Below the pieces are notes generated by a model. It had not been told where the DNA came from, did no database searches, and saw only the letters and a list, made by a program, of their open reading frames with translations. Both the position numbers and the translations under genes were made by a program. 64,000 nt of DNA from Dipylidium caninum (lineage: Eukaryota; Platyhelminthes; Cestoda; Cyclophyllidea; Dipylidiidae), in assembly GCA_017562135.1 (NCBI GenBank), contig QEYB01000825.1, positions 124,001 through 188,000 of the forward strand, read 5' to 3'. Positions 29,616 to 44,300 of the stretch are shown here, in pieces (the first letter of the stretch is position 1; every line of letters starts with the position of its first letter).

Positions 29616-31491
29616 AATTGCTATAAAAATAAGCCCAAAACCGAACGAACCACCTCGGAATGTAATTATATAAACAAATTAGGATCTTCGTTGCGACGTG
29701 CCATTGTAAGTCATATTTTATTCATAATTGTATAGTAACTTTTGATTTAAAGACTTTAACGGTAATTTTTAAGCGATTTACTTTTATAAATACAAAGGAA
29801 TATTGTTGTTATATTAAGCTATATTCTAACATGCAAGTTTTAATTATCTCAAAGAACCACTGAAACCTCATTCGCTGAGAAGGAAAGGCACTGTTGATAA
29901 ATTCTAAAACCTCCTAAAAGGCTGATGCTTATTAAGACATAATTATTCTCATTTTTCGACATTCAGGCCAAATCAGTTTTCTGTTTAATATAGGGGGTGC
30001 AAATAAACCAAAGCACATTGATTCAACAAGGGGCTGTGAGACTTTCTTAGGCTTTTTGGAATGAACTAGGGGAAATGTCACCGGAAACCCGTAAGTCATA
30101 ATATAATATTTGAATGAAAAATCATGTTATCCGCTTCCAAAACTCTTCCTTGATTGCTTTTACACTCTTTTATAGTTAATCTTTTCGGATTTTCATTTTT
30201 GCGCAAAGTTAAACATGATAAACACGAAGTCCTTGCTTCCCTATTTAAAACTTTGGATGAAGGAACGGTTTTCGATTCCAACTAAATTTATATGCTTTTA
30301 GCGGTTACTGCCACACACTATAGCGCATAATGCATACTCTGCCTGTAAATCGTAACTTCAAAAGATCACGTTACGAAAAGGGGTACCATATTATAAGAGA
30401 AGAATGTGTATGCAGCTCTTCCGTGGAATCTGCGTTTTTCTCTTTGCGTTCAAATTTAAATTTGAAAATTTGACCACTCTGGACGCTCCGCTCTCGATGA
30501 TAGTCACCGTCACTTTGGTGACTTTTATTAACCCTAAGCCAAAAAAATAGAATATTTGTCGCCTTCATGGAGCTTGGTTTTTACCACCACCAACACAGCT
30601 TCCCGGGTCCAGCCAGGTAGTTTTTAGGCTCAAAGAAATGATGTATAATTAATTGTGCGTGTATGTAGGTGCTCAACATTTGACCTGAAGAATACGTTTT
30701 GGTAAAATTTTTCTTAACATAAAATTCCACGCACTTCGAAACATGATTGGGCTGGCTTCCTTAGCTTATTTTGTAAAAAATGCATACGATTTCTCGAGTA
30801 CTCCAGATTATTTTATCATTCACGACGTTAACTTCGAGTTATATAAGAATTCATAGATCATAGACGAAATATCCTCACTTAAAACCGTCTCTTTCACTTT
30901 TCCAGCCACTCTCAGTTACACGAAAGTATTCGCTCCCATGTCAAACTGTTGGCTGAGACTGCTAATTGGTTTGAGAAAAATAAAATACGCGTCTCATTCT
31001 TGTTTTAAAACAAAAAAACACCGTCCCAACGTCCTTCCCCTAAAACGACGGGCAAAGTTTCTGCCTAAACAGAATGAGGAAGAATTTTGACTGGCGAGAT
31101 GATCTCTTCAACTAACAAAATCGTTACCTCACCCCGTAGCATCTCACATCATTCTGCGGCTTGAATCATGTTAAAATCGTCAGAATGAAGAGGCGGAAGG
31201 GTTTTTTTATCCAACCACTGACAACATTTTCATCACGTATACCCTGCAAAGGGCGGTAAACAGGTGCTGTAGCCTTCTTCGTAGTCAGTTTGGATGCGTG
31301 GAAGACGGTCCCACATCCCCCTGAGTCGCAGGAGGTGGAGGTGAAGGAAGTTGGGAGTCCGGCGTAGTCAAGAGGCCCATTAGTGAACCGCAAATACTCC
31401 ACGATGGAAAAGAAAGACTTCCGGTGTTTGAGAAGGAGTTTACCCGACTGCCTCACCGCATAATTTGACTGTATTTTTACAATTAGTGGGG
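29616..31491. other. AT-rich intergenic stretch, no gene seen
   Basis: This is the upstream flank of minus-strand PHAF1 and probably contains its promoter. It is closed in most frames. A minus-strand frame at 31166-31495 lacks an ATG near its start and is not recognised. Confidence 0.5.
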
Positions 31492-31655
31492 TCAAGCTAG
31501 AAACACAGTACCACTTCTGAAGACGACGAGTTTGGCATTAAGTTGCACCGCCTCATCCATTTGTAATTTCACTCGCATTCCATCATGTATGACCCACGTC
31601 AAGTAGTGGAGGCCAGTTTTGCACGAAGAGCTGAGGATGTCGACGAGAGCGGCCA
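31492..31655 (-). CDS. Candidate terminal exon of an unrecognised minus-strand gene
   Basis: Behind an acceptor (CACTATTTAG) lies an open segment of 53 codons ending in TGA. It reads like a compact hydrophobic/charged domain: ALVDILSSSCKTGLHYLTW, then a VKLQMDEAVQLNAKL stretch and a C-terminal VFLA. It has no methionine near its start, so a simple ORF search with an ATG rule misses it. Possible upstream exons on the same strand lie at 32.0-32.9 kb, for example a frame at 32264-32629 and a segment near 32950 reading AFRDARLTGITLKQVAQT. No family is recognised. Confidence 0.3.
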
Positions 31656-34600
31656 CTAAATAGTGGTGAATTTCAAAGGTTTAACGGCTGTAAGGCATCG
31701 AGAAAGGCAGCGAATTCATTGTCTGATCGAATGTATTTCCATTCTTCGGTTGCAGTTGGAGGGAGTTAATTCGTGTCGCGTGCACCCTTAATGGGAGAGA
31801 GGCTGTCGGGGTGACAGGTTGATCGCCTGTCCAGTCGACGGTGAGTTTTCACCACTCCCACGTGCCACGAGTTTATCTGTCAGTTGAAAGAAGTGGGAGA
31901 GACAATTCGGAGGGAAAAAAGGTCTCCTATCAACCTTTATAAGCATTTTCTGGGGGTTCATTTCATTGCAACGCCATTTTCAGCTGAGAAGTGGACTGAA
32001 GGCGGTGGAATTTAATTGGCGAAGTGCGAAAAAGTCCAAGTAAGAATATCATGTCCACTCCGGTCTCGTCCCACTTCGTCTTTTGCCAAGAAACTTTACC
32101 AAAGTGAGGCGGAGCCGAGATATTGTGATCGCCTCCAAGACTGTCGCTGCCGAAATCTCGGCAAAAAGCACCCTAAGAGGGATAGAATTCAGTCTGGTCA
32201 AAAAACGAGTTGCACATGGGCTCATGTGAGGGGAAGATCATTGGTATGCCTTTCGAAAGAATGTTAATACGCGACGACTTTGACGTCTTGATGAAGATTA
32301 ATCTGACGGCCGGGAGCCCAGGCACCTCGATGCATTGTCCCAACCTGCGCCGTTTGTCTTCCACGTAGAAGCAACTCTTGGAAAGATCGAGCGCGGTTAT
32401 AAATTACGACTGCTCCGCGTTCCTCGAGGATGTCCGCGGGCTCACCGAAAATTACTTGGGGACGACTCGCCGTGACGGAGACAAGAGACTGACTGTTTGG
32501 AACGGCACACATTGCGGAGGGGCACTGAGGTCCTCCCTCGTCCTCAAAGGGCTTAAAGTGACATTTCAATTGTTCTCGGCAAGGCGATCTGTCGAGACAC
32601 AGGGTAAGAGTGGAGACTTCACACGGCATTGGAGCTTCAATCAGTCACGACGCCCGACCACACAATGAAAGCGGACGTCGAGGTTCAATAGTGAAGGCCA
32701 CATTTTCCACTTTACCCGAATAAAGTATGCATTTCCTCGTTACCCGAGCACATCTCTTCAAGGCACCTTTTTCGAGCGTCGAGTGGTTGACCGACCGGAT
32801 GGTGGAAAAGGTCAAGGAGTGAAGAGAACTGCCAGGTCGACCAGTTAACCATAGTCAGGATTTTGGTATTCAGTCGCCCTCTTAAAGGCCGGTGTGTTTG
32901 TGCCCCCTGGCGGTCTGCGCGACCTGCTTTAACGTGATGCCGGTCAGGCGAGCATCTCGAAAGGCTGCCAGATCATCCACTGGACTGTGGTTTCATAGTA
33001 AGATAATTTGTCAGTATGGTTGTGAGCTTGTAAATGGCGATTACGACGATAACGCGAAGGTGGTAGTGGTGGAGCCGCCTCTTAATCAAGAAGCGGTTCC
33101 TTCCTCATGTCCTAATTCACTCGGGACTTGCCATTTCTCCTCTTGCCAACTCGATCCAAAGGGTGACGTGGGAAAAAAACAAGAAAAGCTAAAAGGGGAC
33201 CTCAAAATGGGCAAATCTACTCGCTTCCCAAGGCTCGTGGATAACTGGCCTGTCAATTTATCTTATTACCGTTCTCCCCTCTTCTTCTTCTCCTCCTCCT
33301 CCCCGTCGATGATTCAGCATTACGGAAAGAAGTGGAGGGCTGATTTATGCCCCCCTTTTATGAACTGTGAGACTGTCAGGTAAATGTTATACAACAGGTT
33401 GCCACTCTCCCCTCTCGCTGTACCTGGCGTACCAGTGGAATATCCGCAGGAGTGTAAGACACGGCGTAGAGAACTGAACCTTGTGCTTTGGACGAGATTC
33501 TATAGACTTCAGACTATTAGCGGTCACTTTGTGTGTTTTTAAGTCTAAAGTCATGACCACTCGTCTAGTGGGGCACTGCCAAGCGACGCTGATGCGACAA
33601 AATACGAAGGAGTGTGCGTTGATAAGGCTGAACACTAAGTATGGCATCATGTGTCGTTAGTCAGAACACTTCACCTGCTCGTCTAGTGCCTTCGTCCGTC
33701 CGTCCGTCCGTCAGTACCTTCTAGAGTGTGACAGAGAGGACCGTCGCCTATAGACATGTCTTTCGGACGACGAAAGGGAGAGACTGAAGCATGCATTGAG
33801 GAGAGAGAGGACTTTAGATGGGAGCATAAGCTGGGAACCACTATTATCATCATCATGACGTGGAAATACGAGTCGGCTATTCTCAACTCAGAGCACCCAG
33901 GGGTGTTTTGAACTGGAAGCTACGTGGAAGGCCAGTGGGGGACAAGAGGAGTGACGAAGGGATGAGGCAGGAGGGCACTCCCGTCCCACCAACGATTTAG
34001 TCATTGACATTGGGTGTAAAAGACGGAGTGTAATAACCTCCGCTTGTCCCACGAAAGGTGATAAAGTAAAAGGAGTAGATGGAAAAGCTGAAGTAACTTA
34101 CCAAAGTGCGATTTAGTGACAGCAGGAGAATCATGGTCATCTCGGCAATGCGGCAGGCACATTCTCGGCCTCTCCTCTAATTCCAACACAGGACAAAGTC
34201 CAGGTAGTCGAGACCACACGTTTTCCTCCGCGTGGAGTCTCCATCGAAATTCAGCAGGCTCCACGTGTGGGTCATTTGGCGATCAAAAACAGGAAATCAG
34301 GCTAAAGGAACAAAAACTATAAGTGAATTTGGCCTTCACCTGAACAGTCTTGACTGTCCCGTCTCCCTTTCAACACGTCCACGAGCCTCTTTTCGCCCTA
34401 AGGCCACTCACTTCCAAGTAATTCACCTTCCTTTTAGTGCCAAACCATCTACTCTTGTAAAAACCACTAATTATCTCTAGGTATTTTCGTTCTTTACCAT
34501 GCCATTTGTTTTTAGCGGATTAAGGCCAAGGCCCGATGGAGCCAAAGTGGAATCTTCACCACTTTTCTCAACTGAATCGGCTTTAGAACTGACTAAATGT

Positions 34601-35330
34601 AGTGTCAGGAATCTGGTCTCTGACATCTTTACCTTTTGTGCAACAGCAGCAGTAGAAACTGGGGAAGCTATGGTGCGGAAAGTGGGAGGGAACCAACAGT
34701 TTATGATGATTAATTTCTTCACAATATCCTGGTGGCGAGTGCGGATGCTACAACAGGATTTGTAAATCTGCTTTATAGAAAATCTTCATTCTCTCTTCTT
34801 AAACCGCATTTTGTTCACAAACCTTTTGATTTCTCCACACAATATTCTCTTATTGTGTCGCTTGAAATTCCTTTCGGACGCCAGAAATTGACAATATTAT
34901 CGAAAGTGGAGAATGGCAGCTTGAAGCAATGCAAATATAATCCATAATGGAAGCGGAGTTCCATGTAGAAGGCCATCGTTCTAAAGTATCCACTTTTCTT
35001 TCTAAATATCCTCAGTCCAAAGCCAATTTTTAGGGTAAGAGAGTAAACAAGTGGAAGCGGGAATTATAGGGGATTAGTAAAAGTGATCAGAATTACTATT
35101 TCAAGAGAGAAAAGGCTTAAATTCACGACGTGGTCCCGGAAGATTGGCACGTAGTGGCCATTGGCCTCCGGCCAATGGGAAAAGTCCATGCACGCACGGT
35201 TGCACGCGCACCTAGAAAGAGAGAGTAAGATGGAAGGAGACGGAGAGGGGGCACGAGTTAAATAGTGCGAGGACAAGTGAACGAAGAAACGGGCTGACTA
35301 AGGGATCATGTCTAAGGCAAAAAGAGGCAA
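31656..35330. other. Mixed region with competing reading frames on both strands
   Basis: The plus strand has a 163-residue frame at 32892-33383. The minus strand has frames at 32264-32629, 33387-33650, 34001-34264 (followed by a GTAAGT donor) and 34477-34722. None matches a family I know. The minus-strand set could be upstream exons of the segment ending at 31492. Confidence 0.3.
33694..33712. repeat. (GTCC)n tetranucleotide repeat
   Basis: About five perfect tandem GTCC units. Confidence 0.9.
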
Positions 35331-38300
35331 ATGAGAATGGCCTTGAAAGGCGAGGATTTCATGAAGAAGACAGCCACCATCCCCTCCATCATGACTCGGG
35401 ATTCGGACTCACTGGAGTCCCCATTGCCCAGGGAACGACCGAGTATGCAGTTACTCTCGCTGCCTTCGCCGTCACGCAGTCGTTCTCGAGGATGCAGCAT
35501 TGCCTCTTATCGCTCGGAGGATGCCATTAGCAATTTGAGTCTGGGAAGCCTTCTTCCACCCGACATGGACGAGGAGATCCTCTGTAAGTGTGGCACCGTC
35601 ATTGCCGTTACACCTCGTCTCAAATTTTGCCACTAGTTTTCGTTATGCACTTCGCCTCGAGTGCTGGTCGATCGAATTTATAGGAAAAGTTGCGTCATTC
35701 GCATGTGATCGATAATATCGGCGCCTCGGTACAACGTTTTATCGACCAGCATTATTTGATTATTGATTTATTTTCTCCGAGGTACTTTTTAAGTGTTAAC
35801 TAAACTGGATTATAAGGAAGCGAGTCTCAATTTCTACCGAAATGCTCCAAGAGTAAGACATTTTTTATGTTCAAATATATATATCTTTGCCATCTTGTCT
35901 AAATTTCGAATCGCTTTGTAAAATTAATCATGATTAAATGAATCTGAAGTTTTGATTGAGTCGGATTTACAATTCTATTAGGTAAAACGAAATAGATTGA
36001 GGTCCTTAGGATATGGAGAGATTTCAACTTAGTAGGGAAAAAGTGAGTTACGCATGGCGTAATTTAAGCCTTCGGGGTAATAGAGTTTGGAAGTAAAAAA
36101 ATTAATGATTAAAAAGGAGAAGTAAAGGTGAATGTGGAGCAGGAAATTGTTTTCTGTTGTTAATTCACTCTCGACTTATCTAAGTAATTATTAATCGGAT
36201 AATTTCTTATACATCTTTCCCTTATGGGTAACAAAGAAATAGTTAATTATTATTCTTGAAAAAATACAAATTTCGAATACTATCGGATTCATCACTTTCC
36301 TTCATTATTCATTTTAGTCATTTTTCTTTTAACTTTATTATCCGTTTAATGTTCCTCCTCGCATAAATTCGTGGATGCTTGGAGGATTTGCCAAAATTGT
36401 TCTCCTTATTAATTCATCAATCTGTTCATGGAGGGGTTGACCTATTTTTAGGTGAGCAACATTGCAAACATGTGCTGTTTGTTAGATGTTAGAGGTTTCA
36501 GTAACTTGTTTCCTTTAGGGCTTCTAATTAGGGGTTGGGAGTTGAATTGAGCCATCTCTTTTTTCCCTTATTCTTGAGTAATAGGCGTGCCCTCGGCCTC
36601 GGACCTCATTTCCCGTGGACTAATGCATAATTCGCATATGACAGTCCTAAAAACATATGCAATATTTTCTACTATTTATAATGTGCACCCCCAAAATGCT
36701 AGATTTTGTTTTGACATACATGACACCAAATAACTCGATTACAGGCGCTATTTGTGGATTGTAAGAAAGGAAAGAATAAAGGAAGGAGGGAAGGTGTGGG
36801 ACGGCTGGTGGGAGAAGAAGCGTCTACTGCCACCGACGAGTTTTGTTTGTCCAAATTACAAATAGAATGACGCACCATTAAGTAACATGACACTTCTTTT
36901 AGACGGGGGCTTTTTTTGGGAAGCCAGGCTTCATGTTAATGATATTTTGGAATTGGATGCACGCTTTTCGGGGTCCTCGTGGGAAGTCTCACAAGTCGAA
37001 CGGCCATCTTTAATGTCACTGCTACATTAGACGTAGAACTATTTTAATTCTTTCAAAACGCCCGGTTTCCCTAATTGATCAGACCGTGTTTACAAATCTT
37101 TGAGTAGGAAATCTACGCTAAGTCATTAGTTGAACAGCTATAGTTTGCAACGTTTCTTCTAGGTCTTGACCGTAAAGATCCGCCTGTCATCCTGCCTTTT
37201 GCAGAAATCGCGGCTTTTAGAGAGCCTTTTACGGTAATGATTGCCTACCCACCTCCCTTTGCAAGCGAAATGAAGAATTAATTTAGCATAGACTCCACAA
37301 AGGAGGTGGAGTCTCCAGGACGCTTGAATGCCGGCTAAACGGCTACCTGGAAGTGATTCGAGTTTCTTCCTCCCCATGACAATTTATCTTGGCTATCAGC
37401 CGTTCTTCTTTCGCCAAGAAGTCGGACAGATCGTTTAAGATGTACTACGAGATCCTCAATCACTCATATGGCACTTTCGCATGTGCTTAAAGTCCACGAC
37501 TAGTAGGATTCGAGTTGAATGTCCTGTTTAAGTTACTTTAGTTGTTTGCAAAATAAATAAGTATATCTCGACTTTCCCATGCCACTTTGAGCTGTAGATG
37601 ATGGTGGATCTGACAGTATCACTTTCCTGGGGAATATCATTAGGAAATAATAAGTGACTGACTGTAGACTGCTTATCATTCTCCGCCACTCGCCGTTAAA
37701 GGGATCCGAGACATTTCTGACTTGTAGTTTGTAAATGGAGTGGTTATTAGGACGATGTTAATTATTTGGGCACACTCGCCGGTGGCAAACATGCCCAAAC
37801 AGAAGTGGCGAGTTTGAAACATTTGGACATCTGCTAGCAGAAGTGGCGAAGAGGTCTACATTTTCCCTGTCTTTGGTGGCGCACTCGGACTGGGCAGTTC
37901 GACAGTGCACTGCGTGGAGTGGTGCACTAGAATGGCAGAAAAAGGCATCAGTTGCGGATGCCGACTTTTCGCCGGCTTTGGGGGGAGCCAGTCATCCCCG
38001 GACAAGTCATAATGCAACCATGTAACTGTGTTGGCGGCTATACAACTGGTCAAGTTCCCCGCGGCTGAATGACTTGCGAAAACGTAACACTGTGTTTTGT
38101 GGTCCCCACAGCAAGTATGGTGTAGAAGAGGCACCAAAATCCTGTGGTTATGCCTTTATTTTACTATTTTAACTCCCAAAAGCGCGGTGTTAAGGCGTCG
38201 GGGGTGGGGGAAGGGAGATGCAACATGACGCGAAATCACCCAACTCCTAAAACACCTTCACTTTTGTCTCCTGTGACCTGATGTGGGTAGAGTATTATTC

Positions 38301-41300
38301 AATCTCTATCAAAATACGAAATCCTCTGATAATGGGAATAGTGGGAGCTTTAATACATCCTCCTTTTGTACAAATTTTTGAAAATTTCCTCGGCAAAAAT
38401 CAAAAAATTTGTCTACTCTCTTTTATGCTCGAGCCCATTAAATGAAGACAGACGGTTTCTCGAAATACTTTGTTTCCTTTTATCGAGATGACTTTCTCTC
38501 GTATCGCCGCTATGAACTGTCGTATCGTCACAAAAGAGATGTGCGTTTAAAGAAGATGTTTGGAATTTCTAAACTTCCAATTATATTTTTGAGATTCCGT
38601 TCGAGATTTAAATATTTGTCCTGTTGAACAGTTGGGTACACAGTTTTACTTTGGGTATTTCGTCTATTTTATCGAGAATTACTCCTTCTGGTGATAAGGG
38701 GATAGAATAAGTGGATGTACGGGAGAGGTAGATGGAATAACACGTGGAGCAGAATTGAGATCTCGATTGGAACTGAATATTCTCAGTGGGATCTGCTAAA
38801 ATGTCACAGAGGTGAACAAGGTGGATAACAGTGTGCCCACTACTCACAGGGTTCGCCTTCCAGACGAAGTGAGCGCACAATCCCCTCGACCATTTCAACC
38901 GAAGGTCGTAAATCACCAAGTCCAAACAGTCGTTTTTGGCGCTAAGCGGGGAGACAACATCAGTGTGATAATTAACGCAGTTGACCGCTACAATCCAGAC
39001 GATTAAAGCGTGAAGGAGGAGGAGGAGGTTTGCTCCACTTGAGTTTTATTGTGGTCTGAGTGGTCATGCCACGTAAGATTGTGGTTGCTATCAAAAGTTG
39101 ACTCGCTAACCATGACAGTGCCATCCTCCTCCTCAGACGTGTTGGGCTGTGCCAAACGACCAATGAAGACGGCATTGCTGCAACTAACGTGTGTTCCCTG
39201 ACGCCGATAAGGCTGTCGTACGGGGAGGAACCGTAGCCTGGGGGTGTGTAAAAAGGCCGCGAGAAGTGGATATCCCATGGGGCTGAAAGTCTACCTTGAA
39301 ACAATTCTTTTTGCTCCGTCTCTCTACACTCTAAAGCCTTGCTTTTATTGCTGAGGAGAACAAATAGAGCGAATGTTAAACACACTATCCCCTGACTCTC
39401 ATTTCCTGTTCGACATACATCGGCTTTTTTGACATTGATGCTTTTCCCTTGGCTACTTCCCCCACTTGCCAGCCAGAGTGAATTAGCACGTATAAAGGCG
39501 TATATTGTAACACTAGACCCTACTAAAGGTGGCTATGACTACTAGCAGAGGAAATAATCACGATATGCCAAGTTCCGGTTATAGAGGAGGTCTTTCTTGA
39601 GGTCAACCAACCTTTAGTATGTTCTGCAGCTCCTTCCTTCCAAGCCCCCTCCCCCCCCGCACCCTACTTGCATCCGGATTTGGTTAATTAATCACACCCA
39701 ACAGAGGTTCACCAGTTTTTGTAAGCGCGATTTTTCATAGTACTGAACACGTGATCGAGGCTCCTAATGCTACGACGCAACGCAAGACTGCTTCAGCACC
39801 GCACGACTCGTCATGGAGTAGAGGAGACAAACAATCTACTCCCGGGATCAGTGACCTCGAGTGTACGTTCCCCACACGTATTAGCGTAGTGGTCAGGCGA
39901 GGCATCAGTAGTATCCACCTCGAGTGGACAGTCGGTGGGGGTGATTAACCACTCCATGGTTCAGTCTTCGGGCAGTGGTGAAGAAAGAGTGAGAGGCCTT
40001 AAAACCTTCATTTCCACTGGTCATATCCATTTGTGGCATGGGAGGAGGAGAGCTACAAGTCAACATTTCCGTTTTTTCTTTTTTAATAGAAAAAGAAAAG
40101 AGTTTCCGTCCACGCTCTTCCCTACCGGACTTTAACCGGTCAATTTTAATTAGGAAAAGCATATTTCATAAGCGCAAGTGGACGCTGCGGAGGTAATCTC
40201 CTTCTCCCTTCTATCCAATTGTGCGCCCCGTCAGGGGGATGGGCATGGAGTAGAGAAACGGGGTAGTCGGTGTTTTTTGTTACTGTCTCATGTTAGGGTT
40301 CCGGCAAATCGCAAGTCCAGCAAGACTAAGGATTGTTGCGAAACAACCTCAAATTTTCTTCACTGTTCATGCATTCTTGCCGGTTGCGTATAGGGCGAAG
40401 GAGAGGAGGGAAGGCGCATCAATGAATCTTAAAATTCGCCTATCTAATAAAAAATTCGAGATTGTTTTCCGCTCTCGCCAAGCGTTTGTGATCTCTAGAC
40501 GCGATAAGTAGTGATTTAACTGTCATTAGTATGGATGGAAGCCGTTAAAGTCTAGTTTCATGAGGTTACATGGCATTATTTTTCCTCCTCGATGTTTATG
40601 TCTGTCTGGAGGGTGGTCACGCACCACTGTGGAATAATTCCATAGTTTCGTACATTCCTCTTAGGTTCAAAGTTCTTTAGCAACCTTCCTTCGTCAAAAC
40701 TCAGGAATCGGTGCTGCTAACCTATACAACGACACCTTCTCCATTCTCAACTGCCTTTACAACGCCCCCCCCCACGGCGTCTTTTGTTCGAACGAACCTC
40801 CCATTAAACTGCCACAGTGGTTTGATTACGGCCATATGCCGACTGGTGTCTTGTCTATGTATTAAATCACAGTTTTGGGACTTCGCGATGGCACTATAGT
40901 AAGGAAGATCTTGAAGGAGGATGTTTCGTGTCGGGCAATGTTTTATAGTAAGCATTGACCTCGGACCGTCACTCCTCGTCATAACGTCTCCTCGGAGGCG
41001 GCGCCGAGTGAAGGCGAGATGGAGTCTCCTGACATTCATTGGAACCCGAGCATAATCATTCAACGCTTATCGCAGAAGGTGGCAGAGTCAATGTTGGCAG
41101 GCAGCTCCCTGTCTGTAGCGAAATTTGACGTGTGGAGAACTTCAACTGGCTTTCCCCTTTTAGCCTCCGACGAAGGTGGGTGAATGGGGGAGACCTGAAG
41201 GTCGTAGAGACGCCCCAACCGATGAGTATCGTCCAAGCTGGCTCATACTAAGCAAGGAAGTATTAAACTTCATCCTTAAGTTGGCCTAGAAAGTACTGAC

Positions 41301-44300
41301 GGGTTTGGATTCCTCCATACGCAGGCGGTGGGATTCAAAAACTCGAAAACAGTTTGAATTGGCATCATGAATGCATGAGCGTAGGGGAGAGGCGACAGTA
41401 ATTGGAACTTCATAGTACCACAACGGATCGCTGGCAGTTAATTTGACGCCTTCTGGAAGCTCGCTTGTTTCGCAGATGAGTGAGAAATCAGACAAGTAGA
41501 ATACTCGGAGCAAAAACCAGTTATTTGTTAATCCAGTTAGCATAAAGGGATGGTCGGCCTTCTTATCACCTCCTCTTCTTCATGAGCCACTTCACCACTG
41601 AGCAATACAACTCTCAGGAGGGCGAGGTGGCTGCTCACCACCAACCTGCTGTTTCTTCTCTTGGAAGTGTCCACAATCGAGACTGGAAAGTTTAAAAAAC
41701 AACGCGGAAGTCTTACCCACAAACGAATAGGTGCCCCATCCACCACACTGTTGAGTGCTTTTAACATTTTTTGTGTTTTTTCCACCTCTGTGAAGGTTCC
41801 CCCACAGTTGGACTCGCTCTGCATCCTTTCCTCTGTGTATACTTTCGGCGTAGTCCTACCCATTCGCCTTGGTGCTACCCCCAAGTGTTTAGCAATTTAT
41901 TACGTGATGCTTCGTTATTGCGTCTGGCATTGTGGTTCGGTGGGGCCGAGAACCAAAGAAGGGGGTGCAAGGGCGGAGCTAGCGTGGCATCCGAATGATT
42001 GCGTCCATAATGCTGTAAACGCCACATACTTTATCATTCTACGAGGTCTCAAATATTTTTATCTACATATGAAGAGTTGGGTGGAAGAAAAAGATTCTCG
42101 GACCTGTGGAAAATTGTCCTCTTTGGTGCGAGCGCCTCCTCCACACTGCCGCGGTAACCAGGGTTGAGTGCGTGGTGGTTCCCTCCTCTCTCCCACCGCC
42201 ACTTCTACAACCTTCGGGCAGAAGTCCTCCTGTTAAAATTTGGGGTGTCATGGCAACCAAATTTAATGTGTGAATGCAGTGACAACTTTGTTACAGCTGG
42301 CTCCAAATTTGTAATTTCAGCCATCAGAGATGGCAGGATTGCTACACTCTGGCTATATTTTAACTAATGAAGTGAGGAGCTTAGTCCCATTTCATGCCAA
42401 AGACCCCTTTTTGCAACCGTCTTCAAGCAAGGGGGGAGGCGGATGACGAGGCACGCTGCCATTGGCTCGAAGGAGAGTTCTCCGCTACATAAATGCACTG
42501 TCCTCAAGATGCAGGCTGTTGGCATTTCAAAGTGAGCCTTCCGTGAACGCCACTAGCCTTGGAGTATACCGGAGCAAAGGCAGGCCATAAAATCCCCCTC
42601 GGTCATAAGGCGGCCGGCCGACGAGGCATGTCCGCGTCACACACCGCGAACTTCCGTAGATAAGAAGCCAAAAAGTGGCATCACCCTCCTATTATTTCGT
42701 GACGGGCTTTCAGCGACATTACATCATCCTGCCAACTTGGTCCGGGGGCGGTGGGGGAGAGGGCTTCGGCAATGGCTCGTGTGATGGCGAGTGACAGAAG
42801 CGCAGGCGAAGTCGCGGAAGGAGAGGGGGACGCTAGGTGTGTCTGGACATCCCCGAGTCTTTTAGCGGAATGTCTGCCCCATTGTCTAAACTACTTTAGC
42901 GAATATTTTCACGCAGAGGTTTGCCTATCTAGAAGAAATCGACGCGGAGGTGACATATGCGATCCACGGTGTCATTGGCGTATTTTTATGCGAGAATTGC
43001 AGGATATCGGTGGTTGGGGTGACAGATGGGGGACAAATGAACTCCTCACTAAGGCCGTATAACAACTTAACAGACTTACCAATCCAGAGATAAAATAACA
43101 ATTTTACTCAATACACTTACATAAAAGCAGTTTATTATTTTTTTCACTCAATTGTTACACTATTGAATGCCGTCTTACAATCATTTTGTAAAAAACTAAA
43201 TAACCAGGCAAGGTAAGTCGCCTGGAGTGAAAATATTTACCCTTCGATGTGGTAGTGCACTCAACACTTAAACCTTCTCTTTCCCCACTTTTCACAGCCT
43301 GCCATCCATCCTGTCTGGTGCTCTCGCAGCTACAGGTAAGTGCAAACCATCCATGTTATATTTCAGGCTTTTATTTTTGTGAAGATTAAAGATTCCGCTT
43401 AATGTGTGCAAACAGGAGGGCAGAGTCGAAACTCCTCCCCCTCCTTCTCCTTCTCCTTCTTCTCCTCTTCCTCCTCCTCCTCCTTCCTTCCACCTCCCAA
43501 AAAAGTTATTAGGCGTAAACAAACGTCTAGGCTTTGTGGAGGAACAGCTTAGGTAGTAGAGATAAGTCGGCATTCAGTTCTTTCCCAGGCTTAACATCAG
43601 CGGCCTTTAATAGTCTCCACCCAACACATAAATTGGAGGCAGAAGAGCATAACATGGATGAGTGGATTTTGATGGCGGAGCTGCTGCGCCAAACTCAACT
43701 TGCCCAGAAGGTGGGAGAACTCGGCACGAGAGAACTCCGCAGTCCACCCGGTCCCTAACTTAAACGCCACCTTCTAGCCTCAGTGTCATGACCAGAGAGG
43801 AGGAGGAGGAGAAGGCAAAAAGGCATTTACTCGATCTGGGGCACCGGACACTGGAGGGGTCTGGCTGCGCATCACATGCAATAAAGTGGGTTCGTCGATG
43901 AATATCAACTTATCCCATCAAACGGTGTGCTTGTTCCAGCTCTTTCACATCAGACTACTCGCCGTTTCCGAGACACTTTAACTGTCCTCAGACGTGAAGT
44001 ATTCCCAGTAGGTTATCGGAGGAAGGTATTGAACGAGTAGGACAGAGTCAAAGTGTACCATCGTTCGGCGTTTTCACAGAGGTGGGAGTCGCAAAAGCCT
44101 GCTCATTTGCTGAAGTGAAAGTAGCTGGGATGAGACCAGGAGTGGGGGAGGCGGGATGGAAAGAGGTTTTTGAAGGAATTTGCACCACTGCCACGCTGGA
44201 GACCACTGGGCGCAGGAGCAGTTGCGTTGAGTAATAAGGAAATTCCAACCTACTCCTGACGAAGTCGTGGACATCGATTCACTGAAGAGTAGGGGTTTCG

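Noticed and set aside
32892..33383. 163-residue plus-strand frame
   Set aside because: Contains a poly-Ser/Phe run from a CT-rich tract, no recognisable domain, and a minus-strand segment over the same bases looks at least as coding.
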